A stretch of DNA of 64,000 nucleotides from Candidatus Melainabacteria bacterium (GCA_016212515.1 JACRFZ010000035.1:1-64000), one strand, 5' to 3'. Shown: positions 44,815 through 53,914, numbered from the stretch's first letter. The notes: a model not told the origin generated them from the letters alone. Program-made: numbers and translations.

Positions 44815-46962
44815 ATGACAGTACGACGACAGAGAGGGGCAACACTCGGCTTAGCGGCCGCCTGTGTGCTCGTCGTAATAGTGATAGGCGTCGGCTTCTT
44901 CTTCCTGTCCAAAATCATCGGTGGTGGCAGAGAGGTTGCTAACGCAACCGACGCCGGCGCCCTTAACGTCGCCAAACAAGCGATCAGAAGGGGTGCTGTA
45001 ACGCTGTCCTCAGCTGCTGACCAGGAAGAATTCGGTGCTCTTTGCGACACACCGAACAGGCTCGACCTTCTTAGCTACAACCGCATCGTCGCCAAAGCGA
45101 TGATCGTTTGTAAGAACGCAGCAGACGAAGGCACCCCGTTGGCTGCTGCCAACGCCGGTATGATTCACAACCAGGTCAACATGTTGGGCAACATGCTCAA
45201 AGCTAACCTGGTTGCCGCCTGCGCCAACCCCGGCGGTGCACTGGCTGGAGACTTCCACGCCATATCCACCAACAACAACACCAAAATGTTCAACGGCAAT
45301 CCTGTGCAACTGGCTCAGGACATCACCCCCGGCTATATGAAGGTGGGCAGCTCGTCCAACGTATTCTTCCATGGTGCTACAAAAGCTTCCATGGGCGGAT
45401 GGGCACCTCCCGTCAACTCAGCCGGTCAGAAAGCACCTTCCGGTGATGACTACTCCGCTGGTTATCAGCAAGTGGCAGCCGGTGCTCAGAACTTCGCCCT
45501 TGTACCTGTCTTCCCTGACACCAGACCCCACCTTGTTGATCATGGCAACTTCTCCGCCGCAGTTCCTGCCGGCGTAACGAGCCCTGCCATCCCCAACGCG
45601 TTCCAGACCAATTCCAGAGCCCTGGAAGGTAAGACTGGAATGTTCGGTGGCTCCATTGCCTGCGCCATCGTAGGTTGCCTTGACAAACAGTATGCTGCTC
45701 GCCTGCCCAAAGGCTTCGTAAGAATCGTCAACGGACCGAGCGCTCTCACCGTCAACACACCTCACTTCCCGCTCAGCACTGTGGTTAACGATGGTTCCAA
45801 CGACATATTCAACCAGGAGCTCTTCCATGCTCCCGGCATCAATATGGACCAGAACACCAACATCTTCTCCCACAGCCCAGCTGGTCCCCAGGCCATGGCC
45901 GACATCGGTGCCTACAACCAGACCAAAGGTAACTTCCCCTTCGATCCTCTCGTAGGAAACGTCGGTGGTGGTGACCCGGCCCTCTGGACCGGCAAAGCCG
46001 AAGATCCGTACAACAACCCTGCCGCTTATGACCTCCGTACAACTGGCGCCAATAACCACTATGCATCCCAGGCCGACCTGGATATGCTCGGCGCCACCAA
46101 CGTCATGAACTGCATCTACACCATGTACGACATCAACCCGGCTACCAACCCGCACTGCAGCGATGCCAACACCCTGATGTGGATGGGTAACTACGGCAGA
46201 AGCGCCGTCAACGGCTCCTCGATCATCGACCCCGTAGCCGGCTTCAGCAACGTTGAGTTCATGAAAGGCGACATGCTCGCCCAGAGAGCTCACGGATACC
46301 GCAGCGCCCACACTTCCGCTCCCGCTCCCTCCGGAGTCAAACTCTGGGGCAGAAACGGATCCGGTACCGTGCTTCGTCCACCAGCCAACGGCAGCGCCAA
46401 GCCCTACCTGGGCGGCAAGATCAACTACCTGGCTAATGGTTCCCCCATGGAACTCCTGAATGAAATCGGCGGATGTGCCTCCACCTCCACCGTTGACAAA
46501 ATCATCGACCGCATGCGCCAGGTCAACCCCGAAGACGGCAACCTTGCCCAGCACGTGAGAGACGCTCTCGCTTCAGCTACCCTGCCTCTCGGTAAGACCT
46601 TCTACATGTACGCTGATGGTTCCCAGGTATACATGACCGAAACCTTCCCCGCAGGCGGTGGCTACCTCTCCGAAATCAAAGCTGGCGGTCTCACCCCTGA
46701 TGGTCAGGGATCTGCTACAGCCTCCAACTGCAACACCGGCAACTATCCGCTCAGCGGCTGGGTCGTCAACACCCGCAAGGGTGTAGGTGGAGCTCCCATC
46801 GGAGACGCAGGCTACCACGAAGTTCCTTTCACCCACTACAACAACTCCTCTGTTGCTAACGATGCCGCCCACTGGGCTCCTAGCTCCGGATACAACAACT
46901 TCCTGGGTGAACTGAAATTCGAACAGACCGCTACCGGTGATACCTACTCCAAACCTAACTAA
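44815..46962 (+). CDS. Large TadG-like single-span surface protein
   Basis: 715 residues. The N-terminus is VRRQRGATLGLAAACVLVVI, then VIGVGFFFLSKIIGG: a positively charged start and one membrane helix as in TadE/TadG pseudopilin-like proteins, followed by ATDAGALNVAKQAIR, the usual TadG vWA-preceding helix. The remaining 650 residues are Asn/Gly/Ala-rich and exported, with several cysteines and no recognised domain (no MIDAS motif seen). A GGAGGAATAAAAAT ribosome binding region precedes the ATG and a strong terminator follows, so it is monocistronic. It may be a structural surface or appendage protein; no tad secretion genes are nearby. Confidence 0.72.
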   Translation: MTVRRQRGATLGLAAACVLVVIVIGVGFFFLSKIIGGGREVANATDAGALNVAKQAIRRGAVTLSSAADQEEFGALCDTPNRLDLLSYNRIVAKAMIVCKNAADEGTPLAAANAGMIHNQVNMLGNMLKANLVAACANPGGALAGDFHAISTNNNTKMFNGNPVQLAQDITPGYMKVGSSSNVFFHGATKASMGGWAPPVNSAGQKAPSGDDYSAGYQQVAAGAQNFALVPVFPDTRPHLVDHGNFSAAVPAGVTSPAIPNAFQTNSRALEGKTGMFGGSIACAIVGCLDKQYAARLPKGFVRIVNGPSALTVNTPHFPLSTVVNDGSNDIFNQELFHAPGINMDQNTNIFSHSPAGPQAMADIGAYNQTKGNFPFDPLVGNVGGGDPALWTGKAEDPYNNPAAYDLRTTGANNHYASQADLDMLGATNVMNCIYTMYDINPATNPHCSDANTLMWMGNYGRSAVNGSSIIDPVAGFSNVEFMKGDMLAQRAHGYRSAHTSAPAPSGVKLWGRNGSGTVLRPPANGSAKPYLGGKINYLANGSPMELLNEIGGCASTSTVDKIIDRMRQVNPEDGNLAQHVRDALASATLPLGKTFYMYADGSQVYMTETFPAGGGYLSEIKAGGLTPDGQGSATASNCNTGNYPLSGWVVNTRKGVGGAPIGDAGYHEVPFTHYNNSSVANDAAHWAPSSGYNNFLGELKFEQTATGDTYSKPN

Positions 46963-47001
46963 TAAGGAGCTACACCTAAGGACTTCAATCCGATAGATAG
47001 A

Positions 47002-47040
47002 AAGAGAGCCAGGCTACTGAGTCTGGCTCTCTTCTTTTCT
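47002..47040 (+). terminator. Rho-independent terminator after the TadG-like gene
   Basis: An 11-12 bp stem with arms 47002-47012 and 47023-47033 (AAGAGAGCCAG/CTGGCTCTCTT), a 10-base loop, then CTTTTCTTG. It lies 40 bases after the stop. Confidence 0.9.
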
Positions 47041-47140
47041 TGCAATTAGGATATGATTTAACTGGGTATCTAGTTGAGTAGGGTATCCAGAACCTACTGG
47101 TATTGTCACTGGTATTAAGCGTCAAGTTGGAGGAGCGTTC

Positions 47141-47695
47141 ATGAACGGGTTCAGATATGGACTTCAAGCGGTTCAAAGTAAGGGTTTCAAACTAGCCCTG
47201 GTATCACTGTTCCTGGCCCAGCTCTCCTTACAGGCCGGACTCTGCCAAGTGCCCAACCCGCAAACCGACAAGCAAAAGGGGCAGCTAGACCCCAACAAGC
47301 TCAACAAAAAACCGGCCTATCAACCAACCGGAGAATCTCTGGCCAAGCCGCCGGACAACTTGAAAGATAAAGTCAACCTGGACGGCGTGCCGGAATACAC
47401 AGGGAAAGCACGTTTCTTGAATGGTCTTGTATACGAGCGAGTCGGCAAGCAGGGCGCTAATTACGTCATGACCTTCAATGTCAAAGAGACAAAAGACCAG
47501 GTGAAAGACTGGTATCAAAGCGTCTTCCAGATGTACAACTGGAAAATAAATTACAAAGACCACGATTCCATCATGGCAACCAATAAAGACGGCAATAACT
47601 GCATCGTGCAGATAGCCGAACCGGTGGCAGGCTACTCCAACAAAGATGAGCGCTCCAGCTACACCATTCGTTATCAGTACGCCAAAGCCCACTAA
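47141..47695 (+). CDS. Exported small protein related in layout to the 30767 lipoprotein
   Basis: 184 residues. A signal peptide is present (FKLALVSLFLAQLSLQAGLC). A Lys/Gln/Pro-rich linker precedes a folded unit with GVPEYTGKARFLNGLVYERV, then YVMTFNVKETKDQVKDWYQS and VFQMYNWKINYKD. The order of a small strand, a xxVxxWY helix and a W-I strand repeats that of the lipoprotein at 30767-31273. A TTGGAGGAGCG ribosome binding site is clear. No family name is assigned. Confidence 0.72.
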   Translation: MNGFRYGLQAVQSKGFKLALVSLFLAQLSLQAGLCQVPNPQTDKQKGQLDPNKLNKKPAYQPTGESLAKPPDNLKDKVNLDGVPEYTGKARFLNGLVYERVGKQGANYVMTFNVKETKDQVKDWYQSVFQMYNWKINYKDHDSIMATNKDGNNCIVQIAEPVAGYSNKDERSSYTIRYQYAKAH

Positions 47696-47699
47696 ATAC

Positions 47700-47876
47700 T
47701 TGCGGAGTAATTGACAACCAGAAATAACTCAGGAAAAACCCTGTAGTTCAAGAGCATGTCAAGCACTAGAGTAGAAATTGAGGCCGCCGTCCTCTGAATA
47801 AGCCAGGGAAAGATTAACCATCCAACGGCGGCAACCCCATTAAAGAAAGAGATCCTCTGGGTCTCTTTCTTTTTTT
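47700..47876 (+). ncRNA. Possible small RNA or structured 3' region ending in a terminator
   Basis: No ORF is present in this stretch. It contains a GC-rich 8-bp stem (47783-47790 with 47825-47832, GCCGCCGT/ACGGCGGC) with a 34-base loop, and ends in a perfect 11-bp terminator stem (47842-47852 with 47862-47872) followed by TTTTTTT. It could be an independent small RNA or the long 3' end of the 47141 mRNA. The match is to no RNA family I know. Confidence 0.35.
47842..47876 (+). terminator. Rho-independent terminator
   Basis: Arms 47842-47852 and 47862-47872 (AAAGAAAGAGA/TCTCTTTCTTT), loop of 9 bases, then a T-run to 47876. It ends the transcript of the 47141 gene or of a small RNA upstream. 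Confidence 0.9.
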
Positions 47877-47934
47877 CAGGAGCTTTTCACTGGCGTTAGA
47901 CTGCCCGGCAAGCGCGGACCGGGCAATTCGCTCA

Positions 47935-48726
47935 CTAGTCCTCTAAGAAAGCCACAACCCTTGCTGGTGCGGCACTGGCTCCAGCTAATTTGAGGGGAAA
48001 GAAGGAAACTTTGAAGCCTCTGGCCGGCAGTGCTTCCAAATTGCTCAATTGCTGCACCACGTAGCACTGATAATTTCGCAGAGCATAATGGCCGTCCCAG
48101 ATATGTGACTTATCACCACTTCTCTTCCAGGCTTCAATCATAGCCGGGAAGGGTCTATCGAAGCCCAGGGCATCGGTGCCCAGTACCAGCGCCCCCTGCT
48201 CCGCCAGCCAGACCGCAGAAGCAGCAAGCATGCCCGGATAGGCATAACGTCTGGGGTCGGTCAGGTGAAACTGATCGTGACCGGTTTTAATCAGTACCGC
48301 ATCTCTAGGCTTGATCTGATAATCGATAGCCCTGAGAGCCTCTTCCAGGTGCTTAATTTCAATTCCGGCTGCACTCATACACAAATGACTGAGATCGAGC
48401 ACTACGCCGTCCAGGAAGAGGTCGGAAAGCGGTATCTGCTCAACGGTCAGAGCCGGCTTATTACCTGTCTTGCTACCGTAATGCCAGGGAGCGTCCACAT
48501 GGGTGCCCAGATGGGTGGAAATGGATAGGTTCTCTTCGGCCCAGCCCTCACCTTCGGGCAAATGCTCCTCACTGCAACCGAAAATTTCGCCCATTATCTT
48601 GGCGCCCTTAGCGTGAGCGACATACTCAACCTCAGGACAGATAATGCGATAGAGCGGGCGCAACTGCTCAGGAAACTCGCTAATGTCGATAGGCTCAAGC
48701 AATCTGGTTAGATCTACTAGTTTCAA
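47935..48726 (-). CDS. Cyclase-family metal-dependent hydrolase (kynurenine-formamidase-like)
   Basis: 263 residues. The family Zn-binding signature HxGTHxDxPxH is present as HLGTHVDAPWHYG near residue 92. KLVDLTRLLEP at the start, VVLDLSHL and ALVLGTDALGFDRPFP complete the fold. Members hydrolyse N-formylkynurenine, isatin or act in polyketide-like cyclisations. With tryptophanase also in this window (about 4 kb away), a tryptophan or indole-related substrate such as isatin or formylkynurenine is tempting but unsupported. Confidence 0.85.
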   Translation of the reverse strand: MKLVDLTRLLEPIDISEFPEQLRPLYRIICPEVEYVAHAKGAKIMGEIFGCSEEHLPEGEGWAEENLSISTHLGTHVDAPWHYGSKTGNKPALTVEQIPLSDLFLDGVVLDLSHLCMSAAGIEIKHLEEALRAIDYQIKPRDAVLIKTGHDQFHLTDPRRYAYPGMLAASAVWLAEQGALVLGTDALGFDRPFPAMIEAWKRSGDKSHIWDGHYALRNYQCYVVQQLSNLEALPARGFKVSFFPLKLAGASAAPARVVAFLED

Positions 48727-49062
48727 AGGTAGTGCCTCTTTACTCTGGACTCGTCTTTTGTATTAAATTGCCGTCTGCGCCGGGTTCTTAAAGAAAGCCC
48801 GGCAACTAAAGATCTGCGGAATCTGCACAATTTTGCCGGAAATGCAAAAGATTGTGCCAGGTTTTTTGTCTAACTTTAGCTTGAATCGCTCTTCCACGAC
48901 CAGGGTAGATGCTGCCGCCAAAGGCTCTCCACCTTGAAATTCATCACCTCACTCTGTTGCATTTCAGTTTTAAATTGCCTGCCTGTCACGGTATGGCCCT
49001 TGAGCAATCCGCCCGGCGCCCCATCCAAAGGTGCTAATTGATAGAGGAGGACGGGTAAAATA
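48727..49062 (+). promoter_or_regulatory. Intergenic region with two inverted repeats
   Basis: No gene is supported here; the 71-codon minus-strand ORF lacks family character. Two structures are seen: GCCGGG/CCCGGC around 48779-48803, and a longer repeat 48825-48836 with 48844-48857 (GCACAATTTTGC against GCAAAAGATTGTGC, a 2-base offset), followed after 5 bases by TTTTTT at 48862-48867. Read on the plus strand the second has terminator or attenuator form, ahead of the 49063/49161 gene. Confidence 0.4.
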
Positions 49063-49160
49063 TTGTCACACGCGGCAATTAGGGCAACCAAATCAAAGAA
49101 AATCTTACTCAGATATCTGACCCCAAGCTTGCTCTGAAGGGCCGGCTGTTTCTCTTTGCC

Positions 49161-50081
49161 TTGTCTTTTGCAGGTCTGCTATCTGCAACCTACAATGTCT
49201 TCTTCGTCACACAACGCTCCTACCAAAGCCTTGGACTGTGGGAAGTTTTCGGTCTGATTTGCGCAGGCTTCGCCATTTTCTATTTTGCAAGCTTTGAAAT
49301 ACTCAGAAGAGAGATGAAGCGAATCAGAGAAGCGGAAGAGAATGATTCCTATTCAGGCCGAACTGCGGTCCTGAGAGGCGAGCGCAGATCCGTCGGTAGC
49401 GCAGGAACTACAGGGCAAGTTGCCGCTGAGATCTCCGGTACTGATGAAATTACAAAAGACGGAACGCTAGACGGTGAGCATAGGACAGACATAGATGCCA
49501 TGGAGGTGATGGCATTTTCGTCTTACTTTGAGGATTACGCGCAATTAGTTAGTTTGAACAAACAGGACTATGCCTTTTACGCTTTTCTTGACCGAAAGAA
49601 ATTTAGTGCACCACAGGTGATGAGTATTGCCGATCAATTCGCAAACATGGCACGGACTGCACCCGGATATTCCATACTGGAGAAGTCTTTGCGGATTTTC
49701 TTTGCGGTCAGGACTTTCGGAGCTATGCCCTATGGTTGGTCTCGTGATTTCCATTTGCTTGGGGTGGTTACGAGAGTGGAAAATGGCTATCTGTACTGCT
49801 GGCAGTGGGCCGATCCACCTGAATACGAAATGCTCAGTATGTTTGCCTTGAATCTGTCAACAATCATGCATGAAAGAAACCTCTGTCAGGAGTTATGCTT
49901 GCCCAGGCTATTTTTTCGGGATGAAGAAACCTACAGAAGCTACCTGGGCGGTCTGCGAAAGGTTACCGGTTCGGTGAAGATTCATACCGCGCCAATCGGC
50001 GAAGACCAGGAAAATCCGGATTTCTACTTAATCTTGCTGGAAGAGCCAAAGCGCTATACGATTTCGGACCATGGGAACTGA
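49161..50081 (+). CDS. Hypothetical membrane protein with unresolved N-terminus
   Basis: 306 residues from TTG 49161, which has no ribosome binding site. The same frame is open and protein-like back to 49083, adding a segment that completes the first membrane helix (GRLFLFALSFAGLLSATYNV), but it holds no ATG, GTG or TTG. A strong AGAGGAGG site at 49043-49050 precedes TTG 49063 in a different frame that ends at 49137. So either a rare start is used, or a frameshift separates the start from the body. Two helices are followed by a soluble domain of about 230 residues (DYAFYAFLDRKKFSAPQVMS, and ENGYLYCWQWADPPEYEMLS). No family is recognised. Confidence 0.55.
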   Translation: MSFAGLLSATYNVFFVTQRSYQSLGLWEVFGLICAGFAIFYFASFEILRREMKRIREAEENDSYSGRTAVLRGERRSVGSAGTTGQVAAEISGTDEITKDGTLDGEHRTDIDAMEVMAFSSYFEDYAQLVSLNKQDYAFYAFLDRKKFSAPQVMSIADQFANMARTAPGYSILEKSLRIFFAVRTFGAMPYGWSRDFHLLGVVTRVENGYLYCWQWADPPEYEMLSMFALNLSTIMHERNLCQELCLPRLFFRDEETYRSYLGGLRKVTGSVKIHTAPIGEDQENPDFYLILLEEPKRYTISDHGN

Positions 50082-50153
50082 CTACCGCTAGAAACCTCAA
50101 GAGCCAGGTTTTGGGACCTGACTCTATCGAGGTTGTCGGTTTGCAAAAGGCAA

Positions 50154-50690
50154 TTACTGCACTTTAGATTTTCTTGTATTCTGGCTTATCTTCGTGGTGC
50201 TATGCACTCTAGTCTTTTTAGTGGTAGCCGTCTTCTGCGCAGGCTTTTTAGACTGTGCCACCGCCTGTGCGGCCGACTGTGAAGAATTAGCTTCAGTAGC
50301 AGCGGTGATACTGCTCGAAAAGCTGGAAAAGCCCGTCACAATTAAGGCAAGGCCGATCAAAAGCAAGCTGCCGAAGTCATCCCATTTGAAAAATCCAAAC
50401 ATAGCAAACTGGGGAATGCTACGGGAGAAAGGCGAGCTATTGCAAAAGGCATAAATCGAAACCAGTACAAGGCAGACACCTGTGGTCATAAGCCAGAGAC
50501 TGGGCAGCACTGCGGCTACTCCGGGGCATTCTATGTAGCCGCCCAGCACACCGGTGGACAGGGAAGCAAGACATAGCAAAATACCGAACATGAGGGGCAA
50601 AGTCTGCACACGGGCGGTGTTGCGGTCGATGGCAGTGGTAGAGATAAGGATGCCGACGATGAAAGTAATGGCTATAAAAAAGATTGTCAT
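50154..50690 (-). CDS. Hypothetical four-helix membrane protein
   Basis: 178 residues with four hydrophobic segments: FFIAITFIVGILISTTA, LPLMFGILLCLASLSTGVLG, LPSLWLMTTGVCLVLVSIYA and LLLIGLALIVTGFSSFSSS. The C-terminal 45 residues are a Lys/Thr/Ser/Gln-rich, strongly basic tail. No family is recognised. It lies downstream of the CoA-transferase gene with a gap of about 170 bases. Confidence 0.6.
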   Translation of the reverse strand: MTIFFIAITFIVGILISTTAIDRNTARVQTLPLMFGILLCLASLSTGVLGGYIECPGVAAVLPSLWLMTTGVCLVLVSIYAFCNSSPFSRSIPQFAMFGFFKWDDFGSLLLIGLALIVTGFSSFSSSITAATEANSSQSAAQAVAQSKKPAQKTATTKKTRVHSTTKISQNTRKSKVQ

Positions 50691-50857
50691 GGTTGCGTCA
50701 CTTGGAAGAAAAGGGGTAAGTGACTGAGAAGTCTAAGGGCAATTCCTTGAACCGCTTGACAACTTAGCAATCTATTCAACATTTGAGACAGCCTTACTTT
50801 TGCGCCGGCAAGGCTTACTGAAGCAAGAAAATAAAGGGGAAATTAAGACTCCAGACT

Positions 50858-52360
50858 TCAGCTAAACTCCTGCCAGTTTATATTGCGCATGTCCCCATGT
50901 CTGATGAACTGCCGGTGCATGGCCAGACCCAGCGAAAGCGAAATAGGTTCATGCTGGCCGGCTTTTACCTGGTGCAGATAACCGTGCAACTGCTCTCGGT
51001 AGTCGGGATGGGCGCAGTTATCGATAATCAGCTGGGCCCTTTCCCGGGGGTCTTTACCACGCAGGTCGGCAATACCTTGTTCGGTGATAATTACCTGCAC
51101 CGAGTGTTCACTGTGATCCATATGAGAAGCAAGGGGCACAATGGAAGAAATCTTGCCGCCCTTTACCTGGGAAGGGCAAAGAAATATAGATAGATAAGCG
51201 TTCCGGGTAAAGTCGCCGGACCCGCCGATACCATTCATTAGGGTCTTACCCATAACATGGGTGGAATTGACGTTACCACCCAGATCTACTTCAATGGCAG
51301 TATTCATTGAAACAATCCCAAGGCGGCGAACAAGCTCAGGATGGTTACTGATTTCTTGAGGTCGCATAACTATGTGCCGCCGGAAAAGATCAATGTTTGA
51401 TTTAAAGTGCCGCATCCTATCTGGGCTTAAAGAAAGCGCACAGGTAGAGGCAAAAGTACACTGTCCTTCTTCTAGAAGGGTAAGCACTGAATCTTGCAGA
51501 ACCTCTGTATACATCTCAAAAGGCGGCACTTCCTTGTTTTTTCCAAGGGAAGCGAGAACGGCATTGGAAATATTGCCCACCCCCGATTGAATCGGCAAAA
51601 ACTGCGGGGGTATTCGACCGGCCTTCATTTCGTTCACCAGAAATTCGGCAGCCAGTTCACCGATTCTATTGGTTGCAGGGCTGCCCTCTTCAAAGGGACT
51701 GCCTTCATCCTCAAGATTGGTATATACGATGCCGGCAATTTTACTGGGATCAACAACGCAAATGGGGGAGCCGATTCGATCATAGACTCGGTTAATCGGA
51801 ATATCAGAGCGAAGGGGCGGATCTTGCGGCTCGAAAATATCGTGCATACCAAGCAGGGTAGAGGGATGAGCGCTGTTCAGCTCAATCAATATTTTGTCGG
51901 CCAGACGTAAAAATGTATTGCTCGCCCCCACTGAAGTCGAAAGAACGATTCCACCACCGGCGGTGACCTCGCAAGCCTCCACTACGGCCCAGTTCAATTT
52001 ACCGAGAAAACCATAACGAAGCATCTGCGGCAACATAGATAAATGCATATCTACGAACTTCACCTGCCCATCGTTTATTTGCTTTCGCAAGAGCCGATTA
52101 GACTGATATGGCGTTCTAAAACTGATGGCGTCAGCTTCCGCCAATCTACCATCCAGGGAATCACCGGTGGATGCACCACTGACAACACCAATCTTAAAGT
52201 CTTGCCCGGCATCGTGGGCTTCCTTGGCTCTGACCGCTAAAGCCGAAGGAATGGCCTTGGCGGCGCCGGCCGGCGTAAAACCGCTGAAGCCGACAATATC
52301 CCCATGATTAATGAGGGCGGCAGCTTCCTGAGCTGACAAAACGGGAAACGGCAATTTCAT
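50858..52360 (-). CDS. Acetyl-CoA hydrolase/succinyl-CoA:acetate CoA-transferase family enzyme
   Basis: 500 residues from ATG 52360 (MKLPFPVLSAQEAAALI); a longer frame from TTG 52393 adds 11 residues. Class I CoA-transferase features are GDIVGFSGFTPAGAAKAIPS at the N-terminus, EVTAGGGIVLSTSVGASNTF, IQSGVGNISNAVLASL, the catalytic Glu in FEMYTEVLQDS, and MNGIGGSGDFTRNAYLSIF near the end. It moves CoA between acetate and succinate (or another acid) through a glutamyl-CoA intermediate. It follows tryptophanase on the same strand with a gap of about 100 bases, consistent with amino-acid fermentation. Confidence 0.92.
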   Translation of the reverse strand: MKLPFPVLSAQEAAALINHGDIVGFSGFTPAGAAKAIPSALAVRAKEAHDAGQDFKIGVVSGASTGDSLDGRLAEADAISFRTPYQSNRLLRKQINDGQVKFVDMHLSMLPQMLRYGFLGKLNWAVVEACEVTAGGGIVLSTSVGASNTFLRLADKILIELNSAHPSTLLGMHDIFEPQDPPLRSDIPINRVYDRIGSPICVVDPSKIAGIVYTNLEDEGSPFEEGSPATNRIGELAAEFLVNEMKAGRIPPQFLPIQSGVGNISNAVLASLGKNKEVPPFEMYTEVLQDSVLTLLEEGQCTFASTCALSLSPDRMRHFKSNIDLFRRHIVMRPQEISNHPELVRRLGIVSMNTAIEVDLGGNVNSTHVMGKTLMNGIGGSGDFTRNAYLSIFLCPSQVKGGKISSIVPLASHMDHSEHSVQVIITEQGIADLRGKDPRERAQLIIDNCAHPDYREQLHGYLHQVKAGQHEPISLSLGLAMHRQFIRHGDMRNINWQEFS

Positions 52361-52457
52361 AGGAACAACCTGAGGGCGAACTACTAATCTCAAGAAGGAA
52401 ATATACTATAGATGCCCGCTCAAAACAGACACAAGCCCCGGGTTTGCTTACATTCCA

Positions 52458-53879
52458 TCACCGACAAGCGGCTTCTGCTCTCTCAGAATTTCGTTCACTC
52501 TGCCCCGTTGCGTTAAGTGGTGCGAACTTAGCGGTAAAGTGCCTGAGCAGTGGCGGCTCACTGACAATCGTCATGCCGGTCAGCGACTGGCTGCGCTCCT
52601 GTACAAGCTGGCAGGCTTCTATCACATAATCATAATGGCTCTGGCCATAAACCCGCCGGGGTAAAGCCAGCCGCACCAGTTCTTGCCGAGCCGGCTCCTG
52701 GCTGCCATCGGCGCGAGTACGTCCGAACATGGCAGTGCCTATCTCACAGGAACGCAGTCCACATTCTAAGTAAAGCTCGCAAACCAGCCGCTGTCCGGGC
52801 AGGTAAGAGGGCCCGATATGAGGCAACATCTTTTTGGCATCGATATAAACAGCGTGCATGCCGGAAGGCACCACCACAGGAATGCCTGCTTCACTCAAGC
52901 CGTTTGCCAGATACCTTGCTGCCGCTTGCCTGTAGCAGAGATAGTCTTCATCCATGGCTTCCCGCAGCCCCACGGCAATGGTTTCCAGATCTCGGCCGTT
53001 CAATCCGCCATAAGTGGAAAAACCCTCGGTGATAATCAGCCTGTTTCTGACGGAACTAGCAAGCTCCTCATTCTTGAGAGCAATGAAGCCCCCCATATTG
53101 GCAAGTCCGTCTTTCTTGGCAGACATCATGCAGCCGTCAGCCAGTGAAAACATCTCCCTGGCGATGTAACCAATCGACTTGTCGCCGTAGGCAGGCTCTC
53201 TATGCTTCACCAAATAGGCATTCTCAGAGAATCTGGCGGCATCAATAAAGAACGGCTTGCCGAACTGCCTGGCTAACTGACTGATCTCTCTGACATTCTC
53301 CACCGAGACCGGCTGACCGCCCACGGCATTGTTTGTGACCGTTACCATAATGAAGGGCACCGACTCGCTTCTAGCATCAAGGAGCGCCCTCAGCGCCTCG
53401 ATATCCATATTCCCTTTGAACGGGAACTGAGAGAAAGAATCTTTCGCTTCCTGGCAGGGCAGGTCAACAGCCTCACCGCCAAGGAACTCGATATTGGCTC
53501 TTGTAGTATCAAAATGCGTGTTGCTTGGCACCACATGCCCGGGCTTAACCAGTTCACCAAAGAGCAGACGCTCGGCGGCTCTACCCTGGTGCACCGGAAT
53601 CACGATGGGGAAGCCGAAAATCTCCTGCACAGTCTGTTCAAAGCGAAAATAGCTGGAGCAACCGGCATAAGATTCATCGCCGCGCATCAAAGCCGCCCAC
53701 TGCTCGCTCGACATGGCAGAAGTGCCGCTGTCGGTAAGAAAATCCACCATCACATCTTCGGCTTTGATTTGAAAGAGGTTGTATCCCGCTTTCTTGAGTA
53801 TCTCTTCTCGCTCAGCCCTGGTCGTAAACTTAATGGCTTCCACTACCTTGGTGCGAAAAGGCTCAATAATTGTTTTCAC
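52458..53879 (-). CDS. tnaA: Tryptophanase
   Basis: 473 residues from GTG 53879, chosen because GAGG lies 7 bases upstream, the protein then starts MKTIIEPFRTKVVEAIKF as in the family, and the length matches (E. coli TnaA has 471). The PLP lysine is in MMSAKKDGLANMGGF (about Lys256); QGRAAERLL, TVTNNAVGGQPVS and FIDAARFSENAY are conserved. The C-terminal LLRHFTAKF carries the His that distinguishes tryptophanase from tyrosine phenol-lyase, which has Phe there. It cleaves tryptophan to indole, pyruvate and ammonia. No tryptophan permease is adjacent. A terminator hairpin lies in the leader. Confidence 0.93.
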   Translation of the reverse strand: MKTIIEPFRTKVVEAIKFTTRAEREEILKKAGYNLFQIKAEDVMVDFLTDSGTSAMSSEQWAALMRGDESYAGCSSYFRFEQTVQEIFGFPIVIPVHQGRAAERLLFGELVKPGHVVPSNTHFDTTRANIEFLGGEAVDLPCQEAKDSFSQFPFKGNMDIEALRALLDARSESVPFIMVTVTNNAVGGQPVSVENVREISQLARQFGKPFFIDAARFSENAYLVKHREPAYGDKSIGYIAREMFSLADGCMMSAKKDGLANMGGFIALKNEELASSVRNRLIITEGFSTYGGLNGRDLETIAVGLREAMDEDYLCYRQAAARYLANGLSEAGIPVVVPSGMHAVYIDAKKMLPHIGPSYLPGQRLVCELYLECGLRSCEIGTAMFGRTRADGSQEPARQELVRLALPRRVYGQSHYDYVIEACQLVQERSQSLTGMTIVSEPPLLRHFTAKFAPLNATGQSERNSERAEAACR

Positions 53880-53914
53880 GTCAAAACCTCTGATGCAAAC
53901 TGAACAGACAAACG

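Noticed and set aside
45418..46554. 378-codon ORF on the minus strand
   Set aside because: Exact antisense shadow of the TadG-like gene; Val/Gly/Asp-rich composition, no ribosome binding site and no family resemblance.
48778..48810. Possible preQ1-type riboswitch (stem followed by CAACTAAAG)
   Set aside because: Only a superficial likeness; the loop and the A-rich tail do not fit the preQ1-I consensus, and no queuosine gene is downstream.
48876..49091. 71-codon minus-strand ORF in the cyclase-to-membrane-gene gap
   Set aside because: No ribosome binding site and no protein-like pattern; it overlaps the strong plus-strand AGGAGG site.
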